NCBI GenBank assembly: GCA_004173455.1 | Contig: SECL01000005.1 | Coordinates: 110,944-174,943 of the forward strand | DNA length: 64,000 bases | Direction of reading: 5' to 3' | Source: Moraxellaceae bacterium | Lineage (GTDB): Bacteria > Pseudomonadota > Gammaproteobacteria > Pseudomonadales > Moraxellaceae | Shown: in pieces, positions 45,471 to 54,862 of the stretch | How positions within the stretch are numbered: position 1 is the first letter of the stretch | Layout of the letters: every line of letters starts with the position of its first letter | Program-made: the position numbers and the translations under genes | The notes under the pieces: generated by a model | The model's input: only the letters and a program-made list of their open reading frames with translations | Told to the model about the DNA's origin: nothing | Databases searched by the model: none

Positions 45471-46361
45471 TTAATGCGTCCGAAGCAGCCGCCACGGTTG
45501 CAACGCTCCAATGCCCATGCCCAGTAGGCCAGCACCAATGGCAAGATTCAATGGCTCATGCAGTAAGGGAACAGCGGCTAATGCCGCTAAAAATGGTGCA
45601 AGTGCCAGCAGGCTTCCGGTTTTAAAAGCCCCTAGCCGCTCTACTGCGCCAATATAAGTGAGCATGGCAATAATCACCACAAATATCCCATGAAACACAC
45701 CTTGTTCCAGCATGACCATGTGACTGGCCTGTTCCAGCTTTTTGGGTAAAAATAATGCATATACCGGCAAATAAACAATCGCCGTCCAGATGCCAACACC
45801 AGTCATCGCCTGCCAGGGGGGCAACATCCAGCGCTTTAAAAAAACAGTGTAAATCCCCCAAAAGGCAGCGCCCAGTACAAAAAAGGCATCGCCAATGGAC
45901 AGATAAAATTGCCCTTCATATTGCATGACGGCCATCATGCCACCTAGGCCTGCGGCCATAAACAGCAGACTTATCCAGGTATCCTTACCGAAAGGTTCCT
46001 TAAGCACGACCCAGGCACTAATCGCTGTGGCTAAAGGTAAAAAACCATTGAGCCAGATGGCGGCGTGGGCAGCAGGGGCATAGCTAAAACCAGAATACAC
46101 GGCGCAGGAATAACCCACACCACCTAATAAAGCCAGCCACAAAATGCGCTTATCCAGCAAAAACTTAAATTCTCGTCGCCACAGTTGAATCGGCACCAAC
46201 ACCACAAATGCCGTAGCAAAGCGCAGGGCCGTAATATCCCATGCGGTTAGATCCTGCTTGGCACCTAGCCGTGACATCAGGGTAAAGCTGCCCCAGATCA
46301 GCATGGTAATCAGCAGGAACAAATAACCTTTTTTGGTATCGGTGGAGGCAATCCGGGTCAT
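45471..46361 (-). CDS. EamA/DMT-family transporter
   Basis: 296 aa, ten membrane helices in two EamA repeats (LFLLITMLIWGSFTLMSRLGA; GDAFFVLGAAFWGIYTVFLKRW). Family exports metabolites such as amino acids or purines; substrate unknown. ATG at 46361 follows AGGA at 9 nt; an upstream start at 46391 would overlap rlmB. Lies 11 nt downstream of rlmB; convergent with coaE, 6 bp apart with no terminator. Confidence 0.85.
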   Translation of the reverse strand: MTRIASTDTKKGYLFLLITMLIWGSFTLMSRLGAKQDLTAWDITALRFATAFVVLVPIQLWRREFKFLLDKRILWLALLGGVGYSCAVYSGFSYAPAAHAAIWLNGFLPLATAISAWVVLKEPFGKDTWISLLFMAAGLGGMMAVMQYEGQFYLSIGDAFFVLGAAFWGIYTVFLKRWMLPPWQAMTGVGIWTAIVYLPVYALFLPKKLEQASHMVMLEQGVFHGIFVVIIAMLTYIGAVERLGAFKTGSLLALAPFLAALAAVPLLHEPLNLAIGAGLLGMGIGALQPWRLLRTH

Positions 46362-46372
46362 GGTGATATGTC

Positions 46373-47113
46373 CTAGCCACGCTGCCGGCAAGCTTCATAC
46401 AGCACCATGCCGGTTGCTACGCTCACATTAAGGCTTTGCAACTGCCCAGACATTGGAATATACGCCATCTGGTCACATTGGGTCTGCGTCAAGCGGCGCA
46501 ATCCGGTGTCTTCTGCACCAACTACTACCGCAATTGCGCCGTTAAAATCACATTGATAAACTGGTTTGGCCTGCTCATCTAGCAGGGTGCCAATCACTTG
46601 TACGCCCTGTTCACGAATACTGGCCAGCGTCCGCGCCAGATTGGTGACCTGAATAAAGGCAATTTTTTCAGCACCACCGGCTGCTACTTTGCGCGCAACT
46701 GGTGTCAGTCCAGCCGCACGATCTTTGGGCACTACCACTGCATGCACCCCCATAGCGGCGGCTGTACGAATACACGCACCCAGATTATGCGGATCAGTGA
46801 TTTGATCCAGCACCAGCAAAAAAACATTGGCTTCACGTTGAATCAGTTGTTCAAGGTCTTGCTCATTTAAGCTGGGCGCTGCACGCACCGCTGCCACAAT
46901 GCCCTGATGTTGCGGTGATCCGGCCAGTTTTGCCAGTGTATCGCGGCTGGCACGCTGCACGCTAATACCATGCGGTGCCGCTTGCGTTAAGAGTTGCGTC
47001 AGGCGTACATCGTCACGACCCTGCAAAATAAATAGATTTAAAATACTTTCAGGCTGGATTTGCAGTAACGCTTCCACACTGTGCAAGCCAAAGTGATATT
47101 CAGGTTTAGCCAT
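46373..47113 (-). CDS. rlmB: 23S rRNA (guanosine-2251-2'-O)-methyltransferase RlmB
   Basis: SpoU-class knot methyltransferase. 246 aa: N-terminal substrate-binding domain (FGLHSVEALL ... HQGIVAAV), then motif 1 DQITDPHNLGACIRTAAAMG, motif 2 VVVGAEDTGLRRLT and motif 3 IPMSGQLQSLNVSVATG. Length normal. No strong ribosome site before the ATG. Confidence 0.94.
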   Translation of the reverse strand: MAKPEYHFGLHSVEALLQIQPESILNLFILQGRDDVRLTQLLTQAAPHGISVQRASRDTLAKLAGSPQHQGIVAAVRAAPSLNEQDLEQLIQREANVFLLVLDQITDPHNLGACIRTAAAMGVHAVVVPKDRAAGLTPVARKVAAGGAEKIAFIQVTNLARTLASIREQGVQVIGTLLDEQAKPVYQCDFNGAIAVVVGAEDTGLRRLTQTQCDQMAYIPMSGQLQSLNVSVATGMVLYEACRQRG

Positions 47114-47170
47114 AATTGTTCAGCGTATATGAGAACGAATCACACGTTCTTGAGTTAAAGAAATAACAAT

Positions 47171-47202
47171 AAAAAATCCTGTAGTGCCAAGCGCTACAGG
47201 AT
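47171..47202 (-). terminator. rho-independent terminator downstream of ppnP
   Basis: Perfect 9-bp stem ATCCTGTAG/CTACAGGAT (47176-47202) followed on the minus strand by a T-run. Located between the ppnP stop and the rlmB start, so it ends ppnP transcription. Confidence 0.85.
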
Positions 47203-47295
47203 GATTAGGTTAAGCAGCCCATTGAAGGCGCACATGCATTGCAATTAAAACTGCAAGCCAGCCGCTAAAACCGCAAGATAAATGTGTACAGGTAT

Positions 47296-47622
47296 CTAGC
47301 CTTCCAGATGACACACATAATCCAGTGCTTCTTGGGTTTCAATAAAGAAACGGCTGCTACCGGGCACATAAAATGACTGACCGGCACGGTACAGCTCACT
47401 GTCGGCCTGATCGCCAATTCTGACCCGGCATTCACCAGAAATAATTTCCATGCGCTCAGGCACATGAGTTTCAAACACCAGTGGTTTTTCTGTTGGCAAA
47501 ATGACACCCAGTGTTTTTTTGCTGCCATCATCAAACTGCACAGTATGGCTAATGCACTTTCCATCAAAATAAATGTTGGCTTTTTTAACTACCGTCACTT
47601 GATCAAATTGTGCTGGATTCAT
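47296..47622 (-). CDS. ppnP: pyrimidine/purine nucleoside phosphorylase PpnP
   Basis: 108 aa single cupin domain (DUF1255): ANIYFDGKCISHTVQF, TLGVILPTE, FETHVPERMEIISGECRVRI, FYVPGSSRFFIE. Phosphorolyses nucleosides to base and ribose-1-phosphate in E. coli. GGAG is 7 nt before the ATG at 47622 (4 nt before the adjacent ATG at 47625). Longer N-terminus than E. coli by about 12 residues. Own terminator. Confidence 0.88.
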   Translation of the reverse strand: MNPAQFDQVTVVKKANIYFDGKCISHTVQFDDGSKKTLGVILPTEKPLVFETHVPERMEIISGECRVRIGDQADSELYRAGQSFYVPGSSRFFIETQEALDYVCHLEG

Positions 47623-47637
47623 CATGTCACTCCGCAA

Positions 47638-48069
47638 AAGACCATGCTAGTTTAGCGTAAGCACAAGTGACCCCGCTAGAGTATTTGGCAAAATATTCTG
47701 CAACTTAAGTACAATAAACCCCGCTAAAATGTAGTTTATTTTTATAATAAAAAAGCGTCTTATTCGCTTTTGGGCTGCCCTTGTCGCGTTGCCAGTACCG
47801 CATCAACTCATTGCCCTATTGCTGTTAAAGCTATCTAAGCTGTGCAGTTCATTAAATAAGCAATTTAATGCAGTTCGATAAGGCGTAAAGTTTGAAGTGC
47901 TTCTGTTTCTTTACCGCTTCTGTTTCTTTACCGCTTCTTTTACCAGTAAAACTGCAAAAACCCGTTTAAATGGCTTTTTTAGTTTTGGCAAGCTGTGTAC
48001 TATCAATATGATTCATCAGCGCGTTTCGCCATATTAATTCAAGCATATTTCAAGACATAAAGGGTTTGA
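47638..48069. other. long intergenic region upstream of recN
   Basis: 432 bp without a supportable gene. Holds an AAAAGCG-TCTTATT-CGCTTTT hairpin near 47753 and the 17-bp tandem repeat at 47899. Must contain promoters for ppnP and recN. I see no LexA-type box. Confidence 0.45.
47899..47944. repeat. 17-bp tandem repeat, about 2.7 copies
   Basis: Unit GCTTCTGTTTCTTTACC, copies at 47899-47915 and 47916-47932 identical, then a partial, slightly shortened third (GCTTCTTTTACC). Upstream of recN; may vary in copy number between strains. Confidence 0.75.
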
Positions 48070-49743
48070 ATGCTCACCAATCTCACACTACAAAATTTTG
48101 CTTTAGCCGAACAGCTTTCACTTGATTTAGCGAGTGGTTTCAATGTGTTAACTGGCGAAACAGGGGCTGGTAAATCGCTATTGCTGGATGCACTGTCAGT
48201 GTGTCTGGGCGAACGTACTGATGTGGCGCATGTCCGCTTTGGCACAGACAAAGCCGATGTGACCGCCAGTTTTGATTATAAAAAAAATGATCCGATTGGT
48301 GAATGGCTCGCTGAGCGCGAACTGAATGATCATGCTGAACCACAGAGTGAATATGGTGAAATTCATTTACGCCGGGTCATTTTAAATAATGGCCGCAGCA
48401 AGGCATGGATTAACGGCCGCCCGTCCAGCCTGAGTGAACTTAAAGAAGCTGGACGCTTGCTGGTACAACTGTATAGCCAGCATAGCCAGCAACAATTGCT
48501 GGAGCCACCCTACCCTAAAAACTGGCTGGATCGCTACACCGGCTTGCAAGCGCAGGCACATGAGCTACGGCAAGCATATCAGCACTGGCAACATTTGCTC
48601 AAAGAACAGCAATCGGCACTTGCAGCAGCAGCCAGTCGACAAACCCGCATGATTGAACTAGAAGCCCAACTGGAAGAAATCCTACCGCTGGCAACGCTAG
48701 ATTATACGGCGCTTGAACAGGAATATGACCGTTTGAGCCATTTTGAAAGCATGATGCAGGATTGTGCTGCCCTGCTGGATGGGCTGGATGAACAGGACAA
48801 TAATGTGGTGCAGCAACTGGCGCTGTTTAGTCGTCGTGCTGAAAGTCAGGCCAGCCGCTCAGCACAATTGGGTAAAGTGAGTGAACGACTGATTAATGCG
48901 CAAAGTGAACTCACCGATGCGGTCGCGCTGTTGCGCCAGTTTGTTGACCAACAGAATTTTGATCCAGAACGCATGACCGCGCTGAATGAGCATCTGGAAG
49001 TATTTCACCGCTTGGCGCGTAAATACCGGGTTACCCCAGAAGAACTAAATGGTTTGTCAGCCACTTGGCAAACCGAGCTGGATCGCCTGAATTTGCTGGA
49101 TAATCCTGAAGCACTGGCCGCGCAGGTCGAGCAGTCGCATCAGCAATTTTTAACGCGGGCAGAAAAGCTGGACAAGGCACGTCGCGCGGCGGCAACGCCA
49201 CTGGCTGAAAACCTGACCCGGCAGGTACGTCCATTGGCGCTACCGGAAGCTTATTTTGAGTTTGGTTTTGAAACACTAGATCAACCTAACGCCGATGGCC
49301 TGTCCCATATTCAGTTATATTTTACTGCCAATAAGGGTATTCCTGCGCAAGCATTGGCCAAAGTTGCTTCTGGTGGGGAACTGTCGCGCATTGCCTTGGT
49401 AATGCAGGTGATGAATGCTGAAAAAACCGAAGCGGATGTGCTGGTGTTTGATGAAGTAGATGTGGGCATTAGCGGCGGTACGGCTGAAATTGTGGGTCGC
49501 CTGCTACGTGATCTTGGCCAGCATGTCCAGATCTTATGTATTACCCACCAGCCGCAAGTGGCCGCACAGGCTGACCAGCATTTACTAGTGGAAAAACAGC
49601 AAACCAGCCAAGCCTCCAGTACCATTTATGCGCTGGCAGACGAGCAACGGATTGTAGAGTTGGCGCGTATGTCCGGTGGCGTAGAAATCACCGAAACCAC
49701 CTTGCAGCATGCCCGTCATTTGCTGAATCTAAAACATTCTTGA
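48070..49743 (+). CDS. recN: DNA repair protein RecN
   Basis: SMC-like ATPase in double-strand break repair. 557 aa: Walker A NVLTGETGAGKSLLLDALSVCL, a central coiled-coil, signature KVASGGELSRIALVMQV and Walker B ADVLVFDEVDVGISGGTA followed by ITHQPQVAAQA. AAAGGG precedes the ATG. Monocistronic, as usual. Confidence 0.96.
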   Translation: MLTNLTLQNFALAEQLSLDLASGFNVLTGETGAGKSLLLDALSVCLGERTDVAHVRFGTDKADVTASFDYKKNDPIGEWLAERELNDHAEPQSEYGEIHLRRVILNNGRSKAWINGRPSSLSELKEAGRLLVQLYSQHSQQQLLEPPYPKNWLDRYTGLQAQAHELRQAYQHWQHLLKEQQSALAAAASRQTRMIELEAQLEEILPLATLDYTALEQEYDRLSHFESMMQDCAALLDGLDEQDNNVVQQLALFSRRAESQASRSAQLGKVSERLINAQSELTDAVALLRQFVDQQNFDPERMTALNEHLEVFHRLARKYRVTPEELNGLSATWQTELDRLNLLDNPEALAAQVEQSHQQFLTRAEKLDKARRAAATPLAENLTRQVRPLALPEAYFEFGFETLDQPNADGLSHIQLYFTANKGIPAQALAKVASGGELSRIALVMQVMNAEKTEADVLVFDEVDVGISGGTAEIVGRLLRDLGQHVQILCITHQPQVAAQADQHLLVEKQQTSQASSTIYALADEQRIVELARMSGGVEITETTLQHARHLLNLKHS

Positions 49744-49966
49744 TTGATAAGCGAGGCTTAGCCCTTCGCTTACTGATCTTGGCATGACTTAAACCGCCAC
49801 TTTGGACAATGCGTTGCTCATCTGCCAGCGCGATGGTGCCTTGGGATTTTGCAGTCCGCGCACCTTGTATTTGCCCATTTCACCCCGATCTATTTTTATT
49901 ACAATTCTCATAGCAGCAGGACGCCGTTGTGCCTGCACGGTCTACTGTTTAGGAGCATCACGTATC

Positions 49967-50521
49967 TTGGCAAAAACCTATTTAACCCATCGCTGTTTAA
50001 TTGCGCCACCGCAGCTGAATAATGATTTTTTTGCCCAGACGCTGGTTTATATTGCCCGTCATGATGATCAGGGCGCACAGGGTTTAATCATCAATCGTCC
50101 CAGTGAAATTGCAATCAAGGATTTACTGATTGACTTGCAGATTAGTCCGGACATTGTGCGTCCGCATGCAGTGCTCGAAGGTGGCCCAGTGCGTCCAGAA
50201 GCCGGTTTTGTGTTGCACACCGGCAATCCGGTATGGCAGTCGTCCATTGCGGTCAGTGAAAATGTGTGTGTCACCACCAGTAAGGATATTCTGGATGCGA
50301 TTGCGCACAATGAAGGCGTTGAACGCTACCAGATCATGCTGGGCTATGCCAGTTGGCAACCGCAACAACTGGAAGATGAACTGGCACAAGGCAGTTGGCT
50401 GGTGTGTGACGCGGATATGGAACTGCTGTTTAATTTGCCGTATGAACAGCGCTGGTCGGCTGCTGCAGCCAAAATTGGGCTGGATACCAACTGGCTATCA
50501 CCCGATATTGGACATGCTTAA
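49967..50521 (+). CDS. yqgE: YqgE/AlgH family protein, TTG start
   Basis: 184 aa, UPF0301 fold. [63 protein letters not shown], and [15 protein letters not shown] are strongly conserved. Role unclear (AlgH in Pseudomonas alginate regulation). Start: only TTG at 49967 fits the conserved N-terminus, with AGGAG 11 nt upstream; the frame is open to an ATG at 49802 but those 55 residues are not like the family. Overlaps ruvX by one base. Confidence 0.88.
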   Translation: MAKTYLTHRCLIAPPQLNNDFFAQTLVYIARHDDQGAQGLIINRPSEIAIKDLLIDLQISPDIVRPHAVLEGGPVRPEAGFVLHTGNPVWQSSIAVSENVCVTTSKDILDAIAHNEGVERYQIMLGYASWQPQQLEDELAQGSWLVCDADMELLFNLPYEQRWSAAAAKIGLDTNWLSPDIGHA

Positions 50522-50958
50522 TGAACAGTCCGCTACAAAATGTCATGGGCTTTGATTTTGGTAGCCAGAAAATGGGCATCGCCATAGGCAATAGCCTGAC
50601 CGCAACTGCCCAGCCTTTGCCATTGTTCCCGATGCGTGATGGGATTCCCGACTGGGACAGGCTGGAACAAATAATAGCTGAGTGGCAACCGGATCTGTGC
50701 GTGGTAGGCTTGCCTTTAAATATGGATGACAGTGAGTCTGAGCTGTCAGCACGCGCGCGCAAGTTTGCCCGTCGCCTAAAACACCGCACCAACAAGCCTG
50801 TCTGGATGATTGATGAGCGACTGACTACCCGTGAGGCACGTCACACCTTACAATCCTATCAGCAACAGGGACATAGCAAAAAAACCAGTGCCGACAGTCT
50901 GGCGGCGGTGATGCTGATTGAAAGCTGGTTTAGGGAATCTGTAGGCCTGACGCCTTAG
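50521..50958 (+). CDS. ruvX: Holliday-junction resolvase-like / pre-16S rRNA nuclease YqgF
   Basis: 145 aa RNase H-like fold: MGFDFGSQKMGIAIGNSLT with catalytic Asp, VVGLPLNMD, WMIDERLTTREA, KKTSADSLAAVMLIESW. Processes the 5' end of 16S rRNA. Start overlaps the yqgE stop (TAATG). Followed by an ABC exporter rather than the pyrB-pyrC genes commonly found next in Pseudomonas and Acinetobacter. Confidence 0.94.
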   Translation: MNSPLQNVMGFDFGSQKMGIAIGNSLTATAQPLPLFPMRDGIPDWDRLEQIIAEWQPDLCVVGLPLNMDDSESELSARARKFARRLKHRTNKPVWMIDERLTTREARHTLQSYQQQGHSKKTSADSLAAVMLIESWFRESVGLTP

Positions 50959-51129
50959 TTTTTTTGCTGACTGTTTTTAACCATTTCATCCATTTTCGGC
51001 TTGGCTGGTTATTGTCGCTTAGTGTTTGCAGTTTTGTCGTTTTTCGCAACTTGAACTGATTTTAACTTGAGCCACGACAAGCCTATCCCTACACTGAATT
51101 TATCTTGTTAAACCACTGAACGCCTTTCT

Positions 51130-52926
51130 ATGAATCTCTGGCAATTGTTCCAGAAGCTCAGACCTTTTGTGCGTCCTTATCGCACGCTGGTCATTGCCAC
51201 CCTGTTTTTAACCTTGATTGGGTCGCTCACCGCACAGGTCAATGCGCTGACTTTGCAATATGCAGTGGACAGCATTAACCATCTGATCAAAGCCGGTCAG
51301 GGATTGGCACAGGGCTGGCATATTTTAATCACCATTAGCGCCGTGTTGCTGATCAAGGAAGTGATTAATGCTGTGGTGCAATTTGGCCAGAAATTTTATG
51401 GCGAACGCTTGCGGATTATGGTGTCGCAGGATCTAGCGCAAAATATTATTGAAAAATTTCTGACCTATCGCCTGACCTTTTTTACCGAAGATGACAATCA
51501 GGCGGGCAAGCTGCAAACCCGCATTGACCGTGGCATTGGTTCGCTGACGCGCTTGGTGCAAATCTTTTTTATTGATATTTTGCCGCTATTTACCAGTGCC
51601 ATAGTGGCACTTGGCCTGATGTTTTATGCCAATGTGTGGGTGGGAACCGTGGCGTTGGCCATTGTACCAGTATATTTCTGGCTCACTTATGTGCAGGCGC
51701 AAAAGCTGGGTGGCTGGCGCCGTAAACTGCGGCAAGGTCGTGAACAAAAAAGTCAGGGCATTCTGAGTATTATTAATTCCATCACGGTGATTAAATCGTT
51801 TAACCGTGAAAATATTGAAGCCGACAAGCAACTGGGTCTGCAAAAGGATTTAACCCAGAACCAGATGCAAACCCGGCAAGTCAGTTTTTTATTTGATGGC
51901 TTAAAAACCTTTCTGGAACAAATCGGCGTGGTGCTGATTATTATTTTGACTGCCTATTTTGTGCTCAACGGGCAAATGAGCATTGGCATGATCATGTATC
52001 ACGTGTTGCTGTTTAATAATGTGTCGGCACCAATTCGTCAGTTGCACCGCATTTATGATGAAATCAACGATGCCATGATTTATTCGGAAAGTTTTTTTAC
52101 TATTCTGGAAGCCGACCACGAAATTGAACCAACCGGCCAGCTTAAACCTGCCATTCGTGGTCAATTTGAGCTCAAGCATGTGGATTTTCATTATCCCAAT
52201 GGCCACCATGCCTTAAAAGACATCAGCATGATTATTCGCCCCAACAAGATTACCGCACTGGTCGGTCTGTCGGGTGCAGGCAAAACCACGCTAATCAGTT
52301 TGCTGGACAAGTTTTATCTGGCCGATTCTGGCAGTATTTTGCTGGATGGTGTCGATTTAAAGGATATGGATACTGCCTACTTGCGTGAAAATATTGGACT
52401 TGTTCTACAAAAAAACCATATTTTCCAAGGGACAATTGAAGAAAATATTCGCTACGGCAAGATGAATGCCAGTATGCAAGACATTATTGAGGCCGCACAA
52501 CAAGCGTCCATTCATGAGCAAATCATGACACTGGAAAAAGGCTATGCGTCTGATGCGCTCCTGCTTTCTGGTGGCCAGCAACAGCGGATTGCCCTTGCCC
52601 GTATGTTTTTAAAAAACCCACCAATTATTTTTCTGGATGAACCCACGGCCAGTCTGGATGCGATTGCCAGCGAACAAATCAAGCACAGCCTTGACCAAAT
52701 CAAACAGGGTCGCACTGTGGTGATTATTTCGCATAGCCTGTCGCAGATTATTGATGCCGACTATACCTATGTGATGAAAGAAGGACACATTGTCGAGCAT
52801 GGCGAACATCATGCACTGTATAAAAATTCGCAAGTATATAAAGAGATTTTTGATGCCATGGCCAAAAGCCTGAATATTGAAAAGATTGCCAAGACATTGA
52901 GTCCAGAGGAAGACCTTAAAACTTGA
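51130..52926 (+). CDS. ABC-type exporter, half transporter with fused TMD and NBD
   Basis: 598 aa. Six membrane helices in the N-terminal 320 residues, then an ATPase with Walker [18 protein letters not shown]-loop [16 protein letters not shown], signature [15 protein letters not shown], Walker [14 protein letters not shown] and H-loop ISHSL. ABCB/MsbA-like layout; forms a homodimer. Substrate unknown (lipid, peptide or drug). No clear ribosome site. Single gene. Confidence 0.88.
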   Translation: MNLWQLFQKLRPFVRPYRTLVIATLFLTLIGSLTAQVNALTLQYAVDSINHLIKAGQGLAQGWHILITISAVLLIKEVINAVVQFGQKFYGERLRIMVSQDLAQNIIEKFLTYRLTFFTEDDNQAGKLQTRIDRGIGSLTRLVQIFFIDILPLFTSAIVALGLMFYANVWVGTVALAIVPVYFWLTYVQAQKLGGWRRKLRQGREQKSQGILSIINSITVIKSFNRENIEADKQLGLQKDLTQNQMQTRQVSFLFDGLKTFLEQIGVVLIIILTAYFVLNGQMSIGMIMYHVLLFNNVSAPIRQLHRIYDEINDAMIYSESFFTILEADHEIEPTGQLKPAIRGQFELKHVDFHYPNGHHALKDISMIIRPNKITALVGLSGAGKTTLISLLDKFYLADSGSILLDGVDLKDMDTAYLRENIGLVLQKNHIFQGTIEENIRYGKMNASMQDIIEAAQQASIHEQIMTLEKGYASDALLLSGGQQQRIALARMFLKNPPIIFLDEPTASLDAIASEQIKHSLDQIKQGRTVVIISHSLSQIIDADYTYVMKEGHIVEHGEHHALYKNSQVYKEIFDAMAKSLNIEKIAKTLSPEEDLKT

Positions 52927-52949
52927 GTAAATTCCTTATAGCAGTTATT

Positions 52950-52974
52950 AAAAAACCCTGAACATGCAGGGTTT
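52950..52974 (-). terminator. terminator of pgsA
   Basis: AAACCCTG-AACATG-CAGGGTTT stem (52953-52974) followed on the minus strand by T-run; placed 20 bp beyond the pgsA stop. Also stands just after the convergent ABC exporter gene. Confidence 0.75.
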
Positions 52975-52995
52975 GAACGATATGTATGAAGTGGC

Positions 52996-53580
52996 TTAGG
53001 GCTGTTTTAAATATGGCCATGCAGCGCGTAAATAAATAATCATCGACCATAGCGTCAAGATTACCGCAGTGTACAACAAGGTATAAGCCACCGGATCAAG
53101 TAAGCGCCAATTGAGTAAAAACACACCAATGGCAATCATTTGAAAGGCGGTTTTGTATTTACCAATGGTCGATACCGCCACACTGGTACGCGCGCCCAGC
53201 TCTGCCATCCACTCACGCAAGGCAGATACGGTAATTTCACGGGAAATAATCACAATCGCAGCAAACGCCATGGTAATGGTCGGTTGCCATTGCACCAGCA
53301 CAATCAGTGCAGCGGCCACCATCAGCTTATCGGCAACTGGATCCAGAAAACGGCCAAAAGCAGAGGTTTGATTGAGTACCCGCGCCAGATAGCCGTCTAG
53401 CCAATCGGTAATGGCAGCTAAAATAAACACACTGGTTAAAATAATATGTCGCGTCCAGCCCCCTTCATGGCCATACACACCAATGGCTGGCGGCCAGTAG
53501 GCAATCAGCAAAAAGACCGGAATCAGTGCAATCCGTGCCATGGTCAGAATATTGGGAATATTTAAAATCGTTCCTGCCAT
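52996..53580 (-). CDS. pgsA: CDP-diacylglycerol-glycerol-3-phosphate phosphatidyltransferase
   Basis: Makes phosphatidylglycerol-phosphate in the inner membrane. 194 aa, about five helices, with the CDP-alcohol phosphotransferase motif intact (DGYLAR, then G and D-x3-D in GRFLDPVADK). ATG at 53580 (MAGTILNIPN) fits the family; an upstream in-frame start at 53613 does not add conserved residues. Confidence 0.94.
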   Translation of the reverse strand: MAGTILNIPNILTMARIALIPVFLLIAYWPPAIGVYGHEGGWTRHIILTSVFILAAITDWLDGYLARVLNQTSAFGRFLDPVADKLMVAAALIVLVQWQPTITMAFAAIVIISREITVSALREWMAELGARTSVAVSTIGKYKTAFQMIAIGVFLLNWRLLDPVAYTLLYTAVILTLWSMIIYLRAAWPYLKQP

Positions 53581-53625
53581 AGAAAAATCCACTAGAAGGA
53601 ATAAGGAATTCACCGCATCATATCA

Positions 53626-53700
53626 TGAGCGAAGATCAGTAGCGATTGAGAATCGCTACCTGAGCGCAAGACGAAGGCTACGCCTGAGTGGCGAGGTTCT
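53626..53700 (+). repeat. palindromic repeat copy R3, upstream of pgsA
   Basis: Starts TGAGCGAAGATC, hairpin TAGCGATT-GAG-AATCGCTA, then GAGCGCAAGACG and a GGCTACGCC hairpin. Homologous to R2 in the Rhs fragment (22101), with paired stem changes. Lies between pgsA and the thioesterase gene, about 46 bp upstream of the pgsA start. Confidence 0.7.
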
Positions 53701-53789
53701 GCAAATAAAAACGCGTAAAAAGCATTTCTCATCTGCAAATTCTTACATCACCCCAGCACAACACTTTACAGCAAATATGCCTCATACCC

Positions 53790-54587
53790 TTAAATAAATA
53801 CCGTGACCGTTTGCCGACTAAGCGCCACCAATTTGCCTTGCGCATCCCAGATTTTGGCCTGTGTATAAGCATAGCCATCGGCAGCAAATTCGGTTTTTAC
53901 CTGATATTGCCACCAGCTATCGCCACTGGCCTGCGGTGGTAATTGAATCAGCTCAAGGTTCCAACTGAGGGAACTGGCCGGCGCCACGCGGTTGTACATC
54001 GGCAATACCGCCGGTGGCCACATGTCACCCAGCACAAACAAATGCGGCAGGTTAATATTGGCCACTTGCTCGGTGGGTTTTAGGCGCATCCAGCCGCCAA
54101 AGTCCGGCTGTTTTGCAGCGGTAAATGGCATTTGGCCTTCCGCCCACAGCGCATCAAAATGCTGGAAAAATTCCGGCGTCATCCCGGGAATAAATGGCAG
54201 AGGCTGGCAGTGTTCCGGTGCCTTAAACACAGGTGCAGCATGGCTACCCGGCAAATCAATCATGGATTCACGCGCTTTGCCAAAGCTGGCCACCAGCACC
54301 GACTGTACCTGACCTTCCTGTAATAGCTGCACCTGAATGCTGGTCACCGATTTGCCTGTGCGTAATACCTGCGCATTCAAGCTGGCTATACCCGGCGCCA
54401 CTGGACCAATAAAACTGACAAAGGCAGAACGCAGTACTTTATCCGCATCATTCACCCGTTGCTCGGCATGCGCCACCATTAGGCCAGCCACCAGTCCGCC
54501 AAACAACGCACGACCCTGCCCCCACGTTTCCGGGATATTAATATCCTGTTGCTGTGCGGCATGTGCCAGTAATTGATCCAGTTGCAT
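53790..54587 (-). CDS. acyl-CoA thioesterase, double hotdog
   Basis: 265 aa. Two hotdog halves: N-terminal ETWGQGRALFGGLVAGLMVA with the Gln/Asn-type site, RSAFVSFIGPVAPG, and C-terminal FVLGDMWPPAVLPMYN followed by SLSWNLELIQ. Matches the 4HBT_3 (TesB-like C-terminal/PaaI-like) group; acyl specificity unknown. CGGAGAG precedes the ATG at 54587. Confidence 0.85.
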   Translation of the reverse strand: MQLDQLLAHAAQQQDINIPETWGQGRALFGGLVAGLMVAHAEQRVNDADKVLRSAFVSFIGPVAPGIASLNAQVLRTGKSVTSIQVQLLQEGQVQSVLVASFGKARESMIDLPGSHAAPVFKAPEHCQPLPFIPGMTPEFFQHFDALWAEGQMPFTAAKQPDFGGWMRLKPTEQVANINLPHLFVLGDMWPPAVLPMYNRVAPASSLSWNLELIQLPPQASGDSWWQYQVKTEFAADGYAYTQAKIWDAQGKLVALSRQTVTVFI

Positions 54588-54674
54588 GACGCTCTCCGTT
54601 TTTTCAAGAAATACAAACCCGCCCTAGCCAGCCAATTAATGCGGCTAAAGTGGGTTCTGTTTTAGGAGAAAATA

Positions 54675-54767
54675 ATGCATTTCTACAGTAAAAAATATGA
54701 CCTAATCGTTCAGGCTTTTTTTAAATTCTGCCAAATGCTTATCTTTTTGGTGTTTTTACTTTGTTGA
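54675..54767 (+). CDS. possible 30-residue membrane protein
   Basis: TTTAGGAG is placed 6 nt before ATG, among the best ribosome sites in the window. The peptide reads MHFYSKKYDLIVQAFF then KFCQMLIFLVFLLC: a polar, basic head and one hydrophobic helix. No homologue known to me and no promoter seen. Lies in a 275-bp gap between two minus-strand genes. Confidence 0.3.
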   Translation: MHFYSKKYDLIVQAFFKFCQMLIFLVFLLC

Positions 54768-54862
54768 GCAAGCACTCACCTTGTCTTTAAAAATTTTTGC
54801 GCGCCGCTTTAACAGACTTCGTGTACATGCCAGTGCAACAACAGGAAGCCTGCTAAAACAGT

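Noticed and set aside
49802..49966. N-terminal extension of YqgE from an ATG at 49802
   Set aside because: 55 residues unlike the family; the conserved protein begins at the TTG at 49967.
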